Source: Bog-756 sp963713625 (lineage in GTDB: Bacteria; Actinomycetota; Acidimicrobiia; Acidimicrobiales; RAAP-2). From it: 64,000 nucleotides of DNA. The stretch is taken from contig CAVQMN010000011.1 in NCBI GenBank assembly GCA_963713625.1, forward strand, positions 372,001-436,000, given 5' to 3'. This document shows positions 17,760 through 26,921 of the stretch, in pieces. The notes under the pieces were generated by a model. The model was not told the origin of the DNA, did not search any database, and saw only the letters and a program-made list of their open reading frames with translations. Position 1 is the stretch's first letter; each line of letters opens with the position of its first letter. The position numbers and the translations under genes were made by a program.

Positions 17760-19208
17760 GTCCGCCCCTTGAGGGGTCACTGTGCTTGGGGTTCCGCCCC
17801 AGTTCTGCAACAGTTCCCAATTGGTCCAATCATCAGGGCTCGGAGATGAATAGCACGTGTCTGGTTGCGGCCCGCTGTAGGGCGTCCATGACCAAGCTAA
17901 GTACGACTCATCATTGCTATCAGCCCAGGTCATGTAGGCATTGATATAGCTGGTACTGCAATCGTCCTCGCCGAGCTCGCCTGTGACCATAGGGATTTTC
18001 GCTGCGTTGAACTGGGCCAGGTTGTAGTTCCAGGACGCCACTGACGTGTCGTTGGAGGTGGTGTAGGTGTGGAAACTGATGATCAGCTGGTGTAGGGGGT
18101 CGACCGGGAGATTGGACAGTTCAGGACAGGCAACACTGTCACCCCAGTTATAGTTGTAGCCACAGGGATCAGTTGCATACCCAAGTCCACCAAGCATGAT
18201 CGGTTGCGTCGCTCCAGTCGCTCGAACCGTATTCACCAGCTGTTGCATACCTGCCGTTTGGTACGTGATGTTGCTCTTACCCCCGGTGACGTCGCAACCC
18301 TCAAGCCAACACCCCCAAGGTGTTGATGCCAACCCACTGGTAGGTGAGGTGACTGATGAAGACTGTCCAATGTAGGGTTCGTTGAACAGGTCGAAAATGA
18401 CAGCCGGATCGGACTTGAATGTAGCGGCCACAGAAGTCCAGAAAGCAGGGGCGTGGTCCTCATCAGCCATCGGCCATTGATCATTGGACTGATAGCTTCC
18501 AGCCGCGGCCCATTGCAGATCGAGGATGGCGATGATGCCGTCAGCGTTGAGAGCTGCGACCCAATTTACTATTGCTGTTTGATAGCTCGCTCCCGAATAG
18601 GCTGCGGGAGCTCCGTTGATGTCTAACCAGCAATCCTCGTTGAGCGGTATTCTCACGGCGTTCATATGCCACGAGGCGATGGCCGCGGCAGACGCAACAT
18701 CCTCGGCTGGCGTATTGCTGGCACCAACAGAAAGTCCTAAATCCTGTATGCACGCGGATTCAGTCCCGGTGACGTCGACGCCGAGTAAACGCATTTGCTG
18801 ACCAGAGCTGTTGACCAACTCATTCCCATCGACGCGCACACTGAGCCCCGATGACGGAACGGCCCTGGTGGTCGTTGTGGTTGTCGGTGGATCCTCCGTC
18901 GTCGTCGTGACGCCGGGCGCAGGGAGCGTATACCTGGTCGGTGGCCAATGTGCCCGGCGCGTTCCCCGCGCCGTCGTCGATAGGTCGGCCCCGCCGGCGA
19001 GGCTGCTCGAGGATGAGTGGCCGGCGGCGTTTGTGTAACTCCCCGACCACCCTCGGGAGCCGTTGAACAAATATCCAACCGTCCGACCGCTCGCGCTCGT
19101 ACCTGGCTCGTTGCCAATGCTCGTTGTGCCCAGAACACTCACGAGAATCAGCACGCCTACGGCTGCGACCCACATCTTGCCCCTCGTCACTACCGTACCT
19201 ATCGTCAC
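17718..19208 (-). CDS. Secreted GH5 glycoside hydrolase, copy A
   Basis: A 496-aa secreted hydrolase of glycoside hydrolase family 5 (cellulase-like TIM barrel). The N-terminus has a hydrophobic export signal (WVAAVGVLILVSVLG), then a Ser-rich and a Thr-rich linker (residues about 60-118), then the catalytic domain. The acid/base glutamate is E277 in FDLFNEP and the nucleophile is E411 in MVTGELGEDD. IAILDLQW, RIPLNEDCW and ISFHTYTTS are further barrel motifs. The paralogue at 34439-35623 shares most of the catalytic domain. Several starts are possible (GTG 19208, GTG 19190, ATG 19175); the last has GAGGGGC upstream. It is divergent from the methyltransferase. Probable role: trimming or degrading the polysaccharide made by this locus. 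Confidence 0.93.
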   Translation of the reverse strand: MTIGTVVTRGKMWVAAVGVLILVSVLGTTSIGNEPGTSASGRTVGYLFNGSRGWSGSYTNAAGHSSSSSLAGGADLSTTARGTRRAHWPPTRYTLPAPGVTTTTEDPPTTTTTTRAVPSSGLSVRVDGNELVNSSGQQMRLLGVDVTGTESACIQDLGLSVGASNTPAEDVASAAAIASWHMNAVRIPLNEDCWLDINGAPAAYSGASYQTAIVNWVAALNADGIIAILDLQWAAAGSYQSNDQWPMADEDHAPAFWTSVAATFKSDPAVIFDLFNEPYIGQSSSVTSPTSGLASTPWGCWLEGCDVTGGKSNITYQTAGMQQLVNTVRATGATQPIMLGGLGYATDPCGYNYNWGDSVACPELSNLPVDPLHQLIISFHTYTTSNDTSVASWNYNLAQFNAAKIPMVTGELGEDDCSTSYINAYMTWADSNDESYLAWSWTPYSGPQPDTCYSSPSPDDWTNWELLQNWGGTPSTVTPQGADYKAHLALVYPSEH

Positions 19209-19222
19209 CAGCTCGGGGGACC

Positions 19223-19240
19223 TTTAGAGAAGTCTCTAAA
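19223..19240. promoter_or_regulatory. Palindrome upstream of GH5 copy A
   Basis: TTTAGAGA-AG-TCTCTAAA is a perfect 8-bp inverted repeat with a 2-nt centre, 15 nt upstream of the outermost possible GH5 start. It could be an operator or a small hairpin in the leader. Confidence 0.4.
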
Positions 19241-19249
19241 AGTTCCGTT

Positions 19250-19362
19250 GGCGCCCTGTTCCCCGTTGCTCGTGCCGCACGGCCACGCCTGGGTCTCTGC
19301 GTCGCCATCTCCATCGCACGCTCAACCTTCCGACGGATAGACAAGCGTCAGGTGAGCTTTGT
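19250..19362 (-). repeat. GH5 3'-end repeat, copy 2 (orphan)
   Basis: Read on the minus strand, this segment encodes KAHLTLVYPSEG and then a stop, exactly like the GH5 C-terminus, followed by about 75 nt that match the flank downstream of GH5 copy B (GTGCGATGGAGATGGCGA and an ACCCxGGCGTGG run). Upstream of KAHL the match to GH5 ends. It is therefore an orphan tail of a third GH5 copy. Confidence 0.8.
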
Positions 19363-19640
19363 CGCGCCGCAGGCGCAGCCACGAGTCTGCCCGGGCGACC
19401 ATTTCCAGCCACAAGAACTGGTTGGTGCGCCTCGGGGACAACGATTTGCTGCATCGCTTCGAGAATGGTTCCGCCCGTAAGCCGAGCCATACGTGGCAAA
19501 GTATGATTGCGAGGCATGAACGGCCAACGTCGACGGGGCATCGTTCCGGAGCGCGTGGCGCGATTCGGGAGCGGCAAGCGTCAGCGGGCATTGGCGGCAC
19601 GTCCTCCGATGACCAGGCGATTGTGTCCGGTGCGGTTTCG

Positions 19641-20774
19641 GTGAGGCCACTTCTACCCCTCGTTGACCCAGCGCGCGTTCGCGCCCTGCTGCGTTCTCCA
19701 ACCGGCCGCCGAAAGCTCGGCGCTGCCGTGCTGTCCCGGTTGAACCAGGGTCTGCGTGCGAGGCTCGTCGCCTCGATGCCGATGGAGCAGCTCGAAGACG
19801 TAACCAACGTTCGGAACCTGGTCACGAGACAAGCCGTTCGAGTGGTCGCCTCGCTTTGTATTCCCGATCTGATCGCCGCGGGGATCACAGACGTGGACGC
19901 ACTGGCTGTGCGCGTAGGAGCGGACCGCGATGCCTTCCGTCGGTTGTCTCGGCATCTCGTGAATCGTGGCATATTCACCGCCCCGACGCCGTCCACCCTG
20001 GGATTGACCGCGGTAGGTGAGCTGCTGCGGTCGGGGGAGAAAAATGGCCGACACTTGTACTTTCAGGAAACGGGAGTGGCGCCAAGATTTGAGGCCGCCT
20101 TGGCGGGGATGATGCATTCCGTGCTCACAGGTGAGCCGGCATACGCACAAACTCACGGCGAGGAGCTTTGGCAACAGATGGGAAAAGAGCCGCTGCTTGC
20201 TGCATCCTTTGATGCGGATATGAACATCCACGCCAGAGAGACGGGTCCGGTACTCGCTCAGCATTACGACTGGACCGGCGTATCCCGTGTCGCGGATGTG
20301 GGGGGAGGCAGTGGCGAGTTGCTGCGTAGCGTGTTGACCCATCTCCCCGCCATGACGGGAACCGTCATTGAGTTCGCCGACGTTGCCCGGCGGGCCCGCA
20401 AGGCGATGGACGATGCCGGCTTTGCCAGTCGCTGCGACGTAGTCGAGGCCGATTTTCTCGAGCGCCTTCCAGCTGTAGCCGATGCGTATCTGTTGAGTTG
20501 GATCTTGCACGACTGGAAAGACGAGCAGGCTGTGACCATCCTGCGCCACTGTCGGGCCGCTGCCGGTTCGGGTGGGCGCGTGCTCGTGATTGAGCAACCG
20601 TACGATCTGGTAGCGGACTCCGGTTTGGATCTTCGAATGCTCGTCTTCTTCGGGGCTCGCGAGCGGACGCGCCAGGAGTACGAGTTGCTGGCCAAGGCCG
20701 CCGGGCTCCGAGTCGTGTCGTGGATCCCGCTCGTTTCCGGATTTTTTGTGATGGACTGTCGACCCGTCGGCTGA
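19641..20774 (+). CDS. SAM-dependent O-methyltransferase, copy A
   Basis: A 377-aa class I methyltransferase of the methyltransf_2 (plant/antibiotic O-methyltransferase-like) family. An N-terminal dimerisation/winged-helix part (TRQAVRVVASLCIPDLIAAG through RLSRHLVNRGIF) precedes the SAM-binding domain with motif I VADVGGGSGELL. Later motifs are DVVEADFLERLP, SWILHDWKDEQA (the catalytic His-Asp region) and RVLVIEQPYD. The start is set at GTG 19641 by comparison with the paralogue at 33105-34246; GTG 19623 is also possible. It diverges from GH5 copy A. A sugar or lipid hydroxyl in the local glycan pathway is the likely acceptor, by context only. Confidence 0.9.
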   Translation: MRPLLPLVDPARVRALLRSPTGRRKLGAAVLSRLNQGLRARLVASMPMEQLEDVTNVRNLVTRQAVRVVASLCIPDLIAAGITDVDALAVRVGADRDAFRRLSRHLVNRGIFTAPTPSTLGLTAVGELLRSGEKNGRHLYFQETGVAPRFEAALAGMMHSVLTGEPAYAQTHGEELWQQMGKEPLLAASFDADMNIHARETGPVLAQHYDWTGVSRVADVGGGSGELLRSVLTHLPAMTGTVIEFADVARRARKAMDDAGFASRCDVVEADFLERLPAVADAYLLSWILHDWKDEQAVTILRHCRAAAGSGGRVLVIEQPYDLVADSGLDLRMLVFFGARERTRQEYELLAKAAGLRVVSWIPLVSGFFVMDCRPVG

Positions 20775-21216
20775 CGACAGTCGGGGTTGAGTGCGTGGCG
20801 GTGACCAGTTACGATGTCGGGCAGCCGTCGTATCTGGCACCGAGGCCCGTGTACTTGAGATCCTCGACTCATAGAGGCGACGCTCCAATCAAAGAGTCGT
20901 GTGCGGCCAACGGCCGAGATGGCGAATGGTCGACTAGGCCAGCGAGTTCGCCATGTTCCTCTTAGGGAGTGGATAGTTCGAGGGGTCGACGCCGGCCTCC
21001 TCGCCGTTCACTTGACCGTCTTCCGATCGATGGCTCGCCAGACCCTCACTGAGGAGCGCGAGACGGTTCCGGAACGGAATCCGATCCCGCTTCGGACGGC
21101 AGACTCTTTGACTGGTTCGGCATCCCCTTTTGCATCTGGCTGGGCGTCATATTCATGTATTCTCAGGGAGTTCTCAGGATTATCGGTAGGCAACTGCGTG
21201 CAACTAGGAGTTGCAG
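20775..21216. other. Intergenic region before ATP-grasp copy A
   Basis: These 442 bases contain no recognisable gene. The last few bases supply an AGGAG ribosome site (21206-21210) for the next start codon. Confidence 0.5.
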
Positions 21217-22140
21217 ATGAGGCTTTCGAGCCAGGGCATGTGGGCGGGCGCCCGGACCGTTGCTCTTTCGCGTCGGGTGCCGTTCGAAGTGCGCTGCCGC
21301 TTGCTCTATCTGTACAGGCGTCGATCGTGGCCCACTCGATATCCCGTAACTTTTACCCAAAAGCTGCTGTGGAAGATGGTCAAGGATCGTCGGCCTTTGC
21401 TGACAACCTTTGCGGACAAGTTCGCCGTGCGTGATTACGTTGCCGACGCCGTCGGTCCCGAGGTGCTGCCCCAGCTGTACGCGGTGGTTACGGATCCGGC
21501 CGACTTGGATCCGGCTCTGTTGCCCGAGCAGTTCGTAGTCAAGCCGAATAATGCCTCGGGGCTGGTTTGGATCGTCGCCGATCGGTCTGTCGGCCGAGGA
21601 CATCTTGAATCGGGGACGTTCACCACAACCCGCCAAGAGCTTGATTGGGACGTACTCGTAGCGACATGTCGTGCATGGCTGGCGCTCGACTACGCCGATG
21701 TCGCACTGGAGTGGGCGTACCGCAACATCCCACGAAAGATCCTGGTCGAAGAGTTGCTGTTGAACTCCTACGGGCAGATCCCACGGGACTACAAGTTTCT
21801 CGTCTTTCACGGTCGGGTCCGCCTCGTCCAGGTCCACACGGACCGGTTCGGCGATCATCGGGTCAACCTCTTTCTTCCTGATTGGACCCCCTTCCACAGG
21901 CCATTGCCCTTTCCACGTGCGAATCACGAGCCACCCCGCCCCGACTCCCTCGAACGGATGGTCCATATCGCCGAGACCCTCGGACAAGAGACCGACTTCG
22001 CCAGAGTTGACCTCTATGACATCGATGGCCGCGTCGTCTTCGGAGAGATCACGAGCTACCCGGCGGCTGCATCTCAAGACTTGTACCCGGAGTCGCTCGA
22101 GCTCGGTCAGTACTGGACACTCCCAGCGCATTACCGCTAG
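21217..22140 (+). CDS. TupA-like ATP-grasp ligase, copy A
   Basis: A 307-aa ATP-grasp enzyme of the TupA type, the family of the teichuronopeptide biosynthesis protein, thought to form amide bonds between sugar acids and amino acids or peptides. The N-terminal helix region (VTFTQKLLWKMVKDRRPLLT, then DKFAVRDYV) precedes the ATP-binding lysines in FVVKPNNASGLV and KILVEELLL, and the metal/substrate part DYKFLVFHGRVRLVQV, DRFG, FARVDLYDI and FGEITSYP. The ATG at 21217 has AGGAG 6 nt upstream. A paralogue lies at 30779-31639. An IS630 relic starts directly at the stop codon, but the C-terminus looks complete compared with the paralogue. Confidence 0.9.
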   Translation: MRLSSQGMWAGARTVALSRRVPFEVRCRLLYLYRRRSWPTRYPVTFTQKLLWKMVKDRRPLLTTFADKFAVRDYVADAVGPEVLPQLYAVVTDPADLDPALLPEQFVVKPNNASGLVWIVADRSVGRGHLESGTFTTTRQELDWDVLVATCRAWLALDYADVALEWAYRNIPRKILVEELLLNSYGQIPRDYKFLVFHGRVRLVQVHTDRFGDHRVNLFLPDWTPFHRPLPFPRANHEPPRPDSLERMVHIAETLGQETDFARVDLYDIDGRVVFGEITSYPAAASQDLYPESLELGQYWTLPAHYR

Positions 22141-22742
22141 CCAAGAATCGGAGATTCTGAGGAGCTCGACGTCCATCCAGCCACGGTGAGCAAGTGGCGC
22201 CGGCGATTCGTGGCCCGTCGTCTGGACGGTCACCACGACGAACTCTGGCCTGTTGTACCCCGCTCGATCACCGACGAGGACGTGGAGCGGGCCATCGTGA
22301 TGACCCTGGAAGCGATCCCGGCCGGCGCCACCCACTGGTCGACGCGTTCGACGGCCCAGGCGACGGGAATGAGCCAGACGGGCGTCAGCGGCATCTGCAG
22401 GGCCTTCGGTCTGAAGCCCCATCTCCGAGAGTCCTTCAAGTTGTCCCCCGACCCACTGTTCATCGAGAAGGTGTGGGACACCGCGGCTCTGCCTGAACCC
22501 GCCCGAGGTAGCCCTCGCGCTGCTCGTGGGTTGAACGTGGTGGAGCGGTGGTTCGGCGAGCTCACCGTGAAGTGGCTGCGTCGGGCACCCACCGATCGAC
22601 GAAGGAGCTGAAGGAGTCGATCAACCACTGGATCGACCAGTGGAACGACAACCCCCACCTCTTCGTTTGGCACAAGTCGGCAGACGAGATCCTCACGACC
22701 CTCGCTGCGTATACACAGCGAATCTCCGACTCAGGACACTAG
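22141..22742 (+). mobile_element. IS630-family transposase relic
   Basis: Remains of an IS630-family transposase. The sequence starts inside the helix-turn-helix (ELDVHPATVSKWRRRFVARR), continues through HWSTRSTAQATGMSQ and FIEKVWD, and after a one-base shift encodes LNPPEVALALLV. The whole DDE core is then deleted, and the text resumes with NVVERWFGELTVKWLRR and, in another frame, the C-terminal SINHWIDQWNDNPH and YTQRISDSGH ending at 22742. The N-terminus is missing. The element cannot be active. It abuts the ATP-grasp stop codon. Confidence 0.92.
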
Positions 22743-23031
22743 CCGTGAGACTGGGTTCTCCTCTTCATCTTCTTGTCAGGTTCTCCTCGTACCATCATCC
22801 CTGTGAGACCGATTCTCATGCACCCATCCGCGCCGCACGAGCGCCCACAATCCGGCCCTACCCATGGCACCTCGACTCAGTGGACGCGCCCCGGTGCTTA
22901 CGGGCCAGAGTTGGAACTACATGCAAGGCCCGGCTTCAAAGGGGAAGGCCGAAGCGACTCATTGAGTCCAGTACGCGAATGGCCACTCCGGCAATGGTCA
23001 CTACTCTGCGACCTCGCCTAACCTGACGAGG

Positions 23032-24621
23032 ATGGGCAGCGCTGGCAGGGCGGAGGACACACACGTCAGCGTGAGTCGACCCGTTTTGCTGGTGTTGTGC
23101 TCCATTGGGCTTGTCGGAGTCCTGCTTCGACTGTGGCTGATCGCATTCGAACACTTCTTCAATGAAGACGCCTTGATCACGCTCCGGTACGGCCGGAACA
23201 TCATCCAAGGGAACGGCTGGGTCTACAACACGAACCAGCACGTCTTGGGCAGTACGTCCCCGATCTGGACCGTCGTAGCCGCTCTGGCCAGCGGCCTTCT
23301 CAGCACAGGAGGAGCAAGGCTCCTTCTCTCCACGTTGGACCTTGTCTTCTACTGTCTCGCCGGGTGGCTCCTCGTCAGACGAATGTGCTCGCGTTCTGAC
23401 GTAGGTGCCGTCGCGCCGATCGTGCTTGTGGCCGTTCTGGCATTCCATCGATTGATACTGGACACATCGGTAGGCGGCCTCGAAGAGTCCCTTTTCGTCC
23501 TGCTCATCGTCGCTACCGTCCTGGTGGTGGAGCGCTCGGTGCCCGCCGCCTTCGCCCTAGCGGGTATTGCCACACTTGTGAGGCCCGAAGGACTGGTACT
23601 CGCGATCGCGTTGCTTCTGATGCTGCTCACCGTCGACCGGCGATGGAAGAGTGTCGTCGGCGCAGTCTTGAGCTTCGGGGCTGTCATAACCCCCTGGGTC
23701 GTCTTCGCCACGATCTATTTCGGCTCCCCGATTCCACAGAGCGCTAAAGCCAAGTCGGGCTGGATTAGTCAGCACCTCACCTTGGTGCGCCTACTTTGGC
23801 GCCCGCAACATCTGCTATCGGTCTTCACATTCCTCAACGCAACCTACACTGGTTCGACGACCGATATCGCTCAATCGGCGTTGGCGGTCGCCGGTCTCGC
23901 GCTTTTCGGTTACGGCACGTGGATCTCCGTCCACCGGCGGGATCGGTTCATGACGACTCTTGCACTGTTCTTCGTTGGATACGTCGCGTTCTACTACTTC
24001 GGCAATGGAGAACTGTTTCATTGGTACATTCTTCCCTCGGCCGTCACATTCTGGTCGGTTGCAGCGATCGGAATAGATGCCCTTGCGCGAAATCGGCTGC
24101 GCCGGATCTGGATTCTTGGTGTCGGTGTCTTCGTTATTCTTCTGCTCGCTGAGGCTGTGATCGTACTTCCGGAGCTCTCAGCTCTGCAGGGTTACGAGAC
24201 CGGCGTCGCTCAGGCGACAGGTCAATGGATCGCAAGGTGTACACCGAACGATGCGACTGTCATGCTCGAGCCACTGGGTTATGTGGGGTACTACTCAGAT
24301 CGGCGTATCACCGACCTCGGCGGACTCATTTCACCCAAGTTCGCCTCCCTTGACGCGTCCACCGTGGTCGGTTGGCCGGCAACCGAGATCCTCCTAACGC
24401 GACCGGACTATCTGGTACTGCGCCGCTATGAAGTCGCCACGAACAAATTCCTGATGGCCAACGGGAATCCGATGTTCGCCAACTCGCGTGCTCGAAAGGA
24501 GTTCGAGGACAATTACGTCCCAGTGGCCTCATTCAGTGATCATTATGCGACGCATCAAGCCAGCGGACAGGACATCTCCTTGGTTGTCTATGCCCGGAAC
24601 GGGGTATCACTCTGCCACTGA
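23032..24621 (+). CDS. GT-C family membrane glycosyltransferase
   Basis: A 529-aa polytopic protein with about 11-12 helices. Its first extracytoplasmic loop reads FNEDALITLRYGRNIIQG, the acidic signature loop of GT-C (lipid-phosphate-sugar dependent) mannosyltransferase-like enzymes, followed by GWVYNTNQHVLGSTSPIW, also typical. RPEGLVLA after helix 6 and a C-terminal hydrophilic domain with GYYSDRRITDLGGLI are usual for this group. It would add a sugar from a polyprenyl-phosphate donor on the outer face. The ATG at 23032 is preceded by a short GAGG, close to the start. It stands between two IS630 relics. Confidence 0.88.
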   Translation: MGSAGRAEDTHVSVSRPVLLVLCSIGLVGVLLRLWLIAFEHFFNEDALITLRYGRNIIQGNGWVYNTNQHVLGSTSPIWTVVAALASGLLSTGGARLLLSTLDLVFYCLAGWLLVRRMCSRSDVGAVAPIVLVAVLAFHRLILDTSVGGLEESLFVLLIVATVLVVERSVPAAFALAGIATLVRPEGLVLAIALLLMLLTVDRRWKSVVGAVLSFGAVITPWVVFATIYFGSPIPQSAKAKSGWISQHLTLVRLLWRPQHLLSVFTFLNATYTGSTTDIAQSALAVAGLALFGYGTWISVHRRDRFMTTLALFFVGYVAFYYFGNGELFHWYILPSAVTFWSVAAIGIDALARNRLRRIWILGVGVFVILLLAEAVIVLPELSALQGYETGVAQATGQWIARCTPNDATVMLEPLGYVGYYSDRRITDLGGLISPKFASLDASTVVGWPATEILLTRPDYLVLRRYEVATNKFLMANGNPMFANSRARKEFEDNYVPVASFSDHYATHQASGQDISLVVYARNGVSLCH

Positions 24622-24666
24622 CTGAGAGGACTCGTCCTCCACTTCATCCCGACCTACAGCTGGTGG

Positions 24667-24726
24667 ATGAACTTGCTGGTGCGGTGGTTCGCTTAGCTCA
24701 TCGAGAAGTGGCTGCGTCGGGGTACC
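24667..24726 (+). mobile_element. IS630 transposase fragment
   Basis: Translation gives LLVRWFA, a stop, then LIEKWLRRGT, which matches the VERWFGELTxKWLRRGT segment of the relic at 22141-22742. Only about 60 nt survive. Confidence 0.75.
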
Positions 24727-25052
24727 CTCCGTGGCTGGGTCCCGATAGATAATCCACGTGGATCCAACGGCGGGGGTCAGGCCATCCGGTGCTGCGACGG
24801 CCGCAACTACGCTCAATAATGCGCTGCGTGATTCTCCTGTCACTCTATGTACCCGTCTGAGAGGTCCCGTTGGACAAGTGCGGCCAATAGCGACCACACT
24901 CTGTCCGACTACCTCACGGATTGTCTATGTCGGCGGCGCGTAGTGGCCCTCCGGGGGTAGGACATGATTGCTGGAGCTGCGCCGAAGGCGGGGGAACCAC
25001 AATGCTGGTCGAAGCCTCATCGTTACAACACCAGGCCGAGGGCCTTGGTCGG

Positions 25053-25133
25053 GTGAGCGGTCCACTGTCGGCTCTATCGGTTTCTGTGGTCATTCCCGTG
25101 ATGAATGAAGCGAAAAACTTGCCCCGGCGCTTC
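25053..25133 (+). pseudogene. GT2 glycosyltransferase N-terminal fragment
   Basis: A GTG-initiated frame encodes SVSVVIPVMNEAKNLP, the first strand and loop of a family-2 glycosyltransferase, then loses similarity after about 27 residues. The rest of the gene is absent. It resembles the start of the GT2 at 10672 and could be a remnant of a related gene. Confidence 0.7.
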
Positions 25134-25282
25134 GACCGTATGACAGACGGCGTACCCGTCCCGGGAGTGGTTCCCAGCGGGCGCTTCAGGTCCATAGGCA
25201 CGGTTCCCGTGGATTCCCAGCCCCGCAACGTGGTGATCCAATCGACAAGCAACGCCGCCGGCGTGACAACCCGCGCGCGCTC

Positions 25283-26572
25283 ATGTCCGAGTTGACGACA
25301 CCGGTCGGTTGCTACTCCGTTCGCGAAGAGTCGTCACGGACGCTGAGGACGCCGACGCCCCGGACAAGGCGAGTGGCCAAGCAGGTAGAAGCTGACGACC
25401 AGACGAATGGCGTTGGGCCTCCGAAACGGATCTGCATCGTCGGTTCGGGATGGCGATTCCTGAGCGGCATCAGCTACTACACCTGTCGAATGTCCAATTC
25501 GCTTGCCGGGACAGATTACGAGGTCTCCGCGATTCTCATGAGGAGGCTCCTTCCGCGGCGTCTCTACCCGGGTAAAGCGCGAGTTGGCTCGCGGTTGGCC
25601 GATCTCCAATATGACGACCGCGTCCGAGTCCTGGACGGTGTCGACTACTTCTGGTGGCCCAGCCTGTTGCGCGCCTTCCGGTTCCTAGTGCGGGAGCGAC
25701 CAGAAGTGGTCGTCTTCGAGTGGTGGAGCGCGACGGTCCTTCATACCTATCTGGCCCTGGCGGCCGTCGCTCGGCTACTTGGAGCGCGGGTGATCATTGA
25801 GTTTCACGAGACGCTCGATTCCGCTGAAGCAACCATGTTGTTCCCACGCCTTTACGCCAACACATTCATCCGTCCGATGCTACGGATCGCATCGGGCTTT
25901 GCCGTGCACTCGGACTTCGACCGTGATGTGATTGCAAAGCGGTATCCGATAGGAACGAAACCCGTGGCCGTGGTGCCGCACGGACCCTACGACCACGGTG
26001 TAAGAGCGTCCGAGCGTCGACCTCGAGGCCCCGATGACCCGGTACGACTGCTCTTCTTCGGGACGATCCGTCCCTACAAGGGACTCGAGCATCTCATTGA
26101 TGCCTTCGACGGTCTTACCGACGCTGAGGCCGAGCGCTTTTCACTCACCGTTGCGGGCGAAACCTGGGAGGGTTGGGATTTACCCACGGAGCTGATCGCC
26201 CGGACGCGTCATCGGGATCGCATTGCCTTCATAAACAGATATGTAACCGACGCCGAAGCGACGACATTGTTCAGTGAGGCTGACGTCGTAGTCCTTCCGT
26301 ATCTGCGGTCGTCGGCCAGTGGCCCTCTGCACATGGCCATGAGTCACGGACTATCAGTCATTGTCACGGCAGTGGGAGGCCTGACTGAAGTGGCGACCGT
26401 TTACAAAGGAACAACCTTTGTGCCGCCCGGAGACACTGACAGCCTGCGCGAGGCCATAAGACAGATCGGTCCATCCCTGGGGATCCACTATCCCGATCCC
26501 TTCTCCTGGGCCGAGAGTGCAGGACGGCTCGCCTCACTGTTTGTCAGTGACTCCAGTCAGTCGGCCCGGTAG
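25283..26572 (+). CDS. Family-4 glycosyltransferase
   Basis: A 429-aa GT-B enzyme of family GT4. The N-terminal domain carries KRICIVGSGWRFLSGISYYT; the C-terminal nucleotide-sugar domain carries RLLFFGTIRPYKGLEHLIDA, ADVVVLPYLRSSASGPLHMA and HGLSVIVTAVGGLTEV. The usual ExxxxxxxE motif is replaced by a SASGPLHMAMSHG segment, as in some GT4 subgroups. The first 45 residues are polar and unconserved-looking, so a later start is possible. It is the first of a run of co-directional glycan genes. Confidence 0.9.
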   Translation: MSELTTPVGCYSVREESSRTLRTPTPRTRRVAKQVEADDQTNGVGPPKRICIVGSGWRFLSGISYYTCRMSNSLAGTDYEVSAILMRRLLPRRLYPGKARVGSRLADLQYDDRVRVLDGVDYFWWPSLLRAFRFLVRERPEVVVFEWWSATVLHTYLALAAVARLLGARVIIEFHETLDSAEATMLFPRLYANTFIRPMLRIASGFAVHSDFDRDVIAKRYPIGTKPVAVVPHGPYDHGVRASERRPRGPDDPVRLLFFGTIRPYKGLEHLIDAFDGLTDAEAERFSLTVAGETWEGWDLPTELIARTRHRDRIAFINRYVTDAEATTLFSEADVVVLPYLRSSASGPLHMAMSHGLSVIVTAVGGLTEVATVYKGTTFVPPGDTDSLREAIRQIGPSLGIHYPDPFSWAESAGRLASLFVSDSSQSAR

Positions 26573-26921
26573 CGATTCGACGGCTGATGTCTTCTTGCGG
26601 CAGTAGATCGGTATAGAGCGTGACATCTCGGATCCTGGTGGTGCGGGGATGCCGGCTTGCGGGGGAGGGCTTTGCTCTCCGTGTGCCCACGGCGGCCAAC
26701 CTCGCAGGCACCTTCGAGTGGCGGGGTTGCGGCTCGAACGCGTCGTCGGCCGTATCCTCACACTCACCCTGGAACGATCAGCGTTACGGCCGACGGAAGC
26801 CTTCCAATTCCGCGCCGCTCCCCCCGGGGTCGGGTGCTATGCACCTCGACCTCTCCCGTCACGGTTCGCCGCTCTGCGTCGTTCGGATCGTTGCGACCTC
26901 CTCGAACACCCCGGCATAGGC
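26573..26921. other. Intergenic region between GT4 genes
   Basis: These 349 bases are open in the frame of the next gene but encode no family sequence before ATG 26922. I see no other gene, repeat or RNA. Confidence 0.5.

Larger units (their letters stand above)
19209..19640. other. Divergent intergenic region with GH5 relic
   Basis: This region separates GH5 copy A from methyltransferase copy A. It holds an 8-bp palindrome (19223-19240) and a third, partial copy of the GH5 3' end and downstream flank (19250-19362). The remainder, about 280 nt, shows nothing else. Confidence 0.6.
24622..25282. other. Intergenic region with two gene fragments
   Basis: This 661-bp interval holds a 60-nt IS630 fragment (24667-24726) and an 81-nt N-terminal piece of a family-2 glycosyltransferase (25053-25133). 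Nothing else is recognisable. It looks like a site of repeated insertion and deletion. Confidence 0.7.

Noticed and set aside
26649..26921. N-terminal extension of the second GT4 gene
   Set aside because: The frame is open, but family sequence begins at ATG 26922 and the upstream translation is low-complexity.
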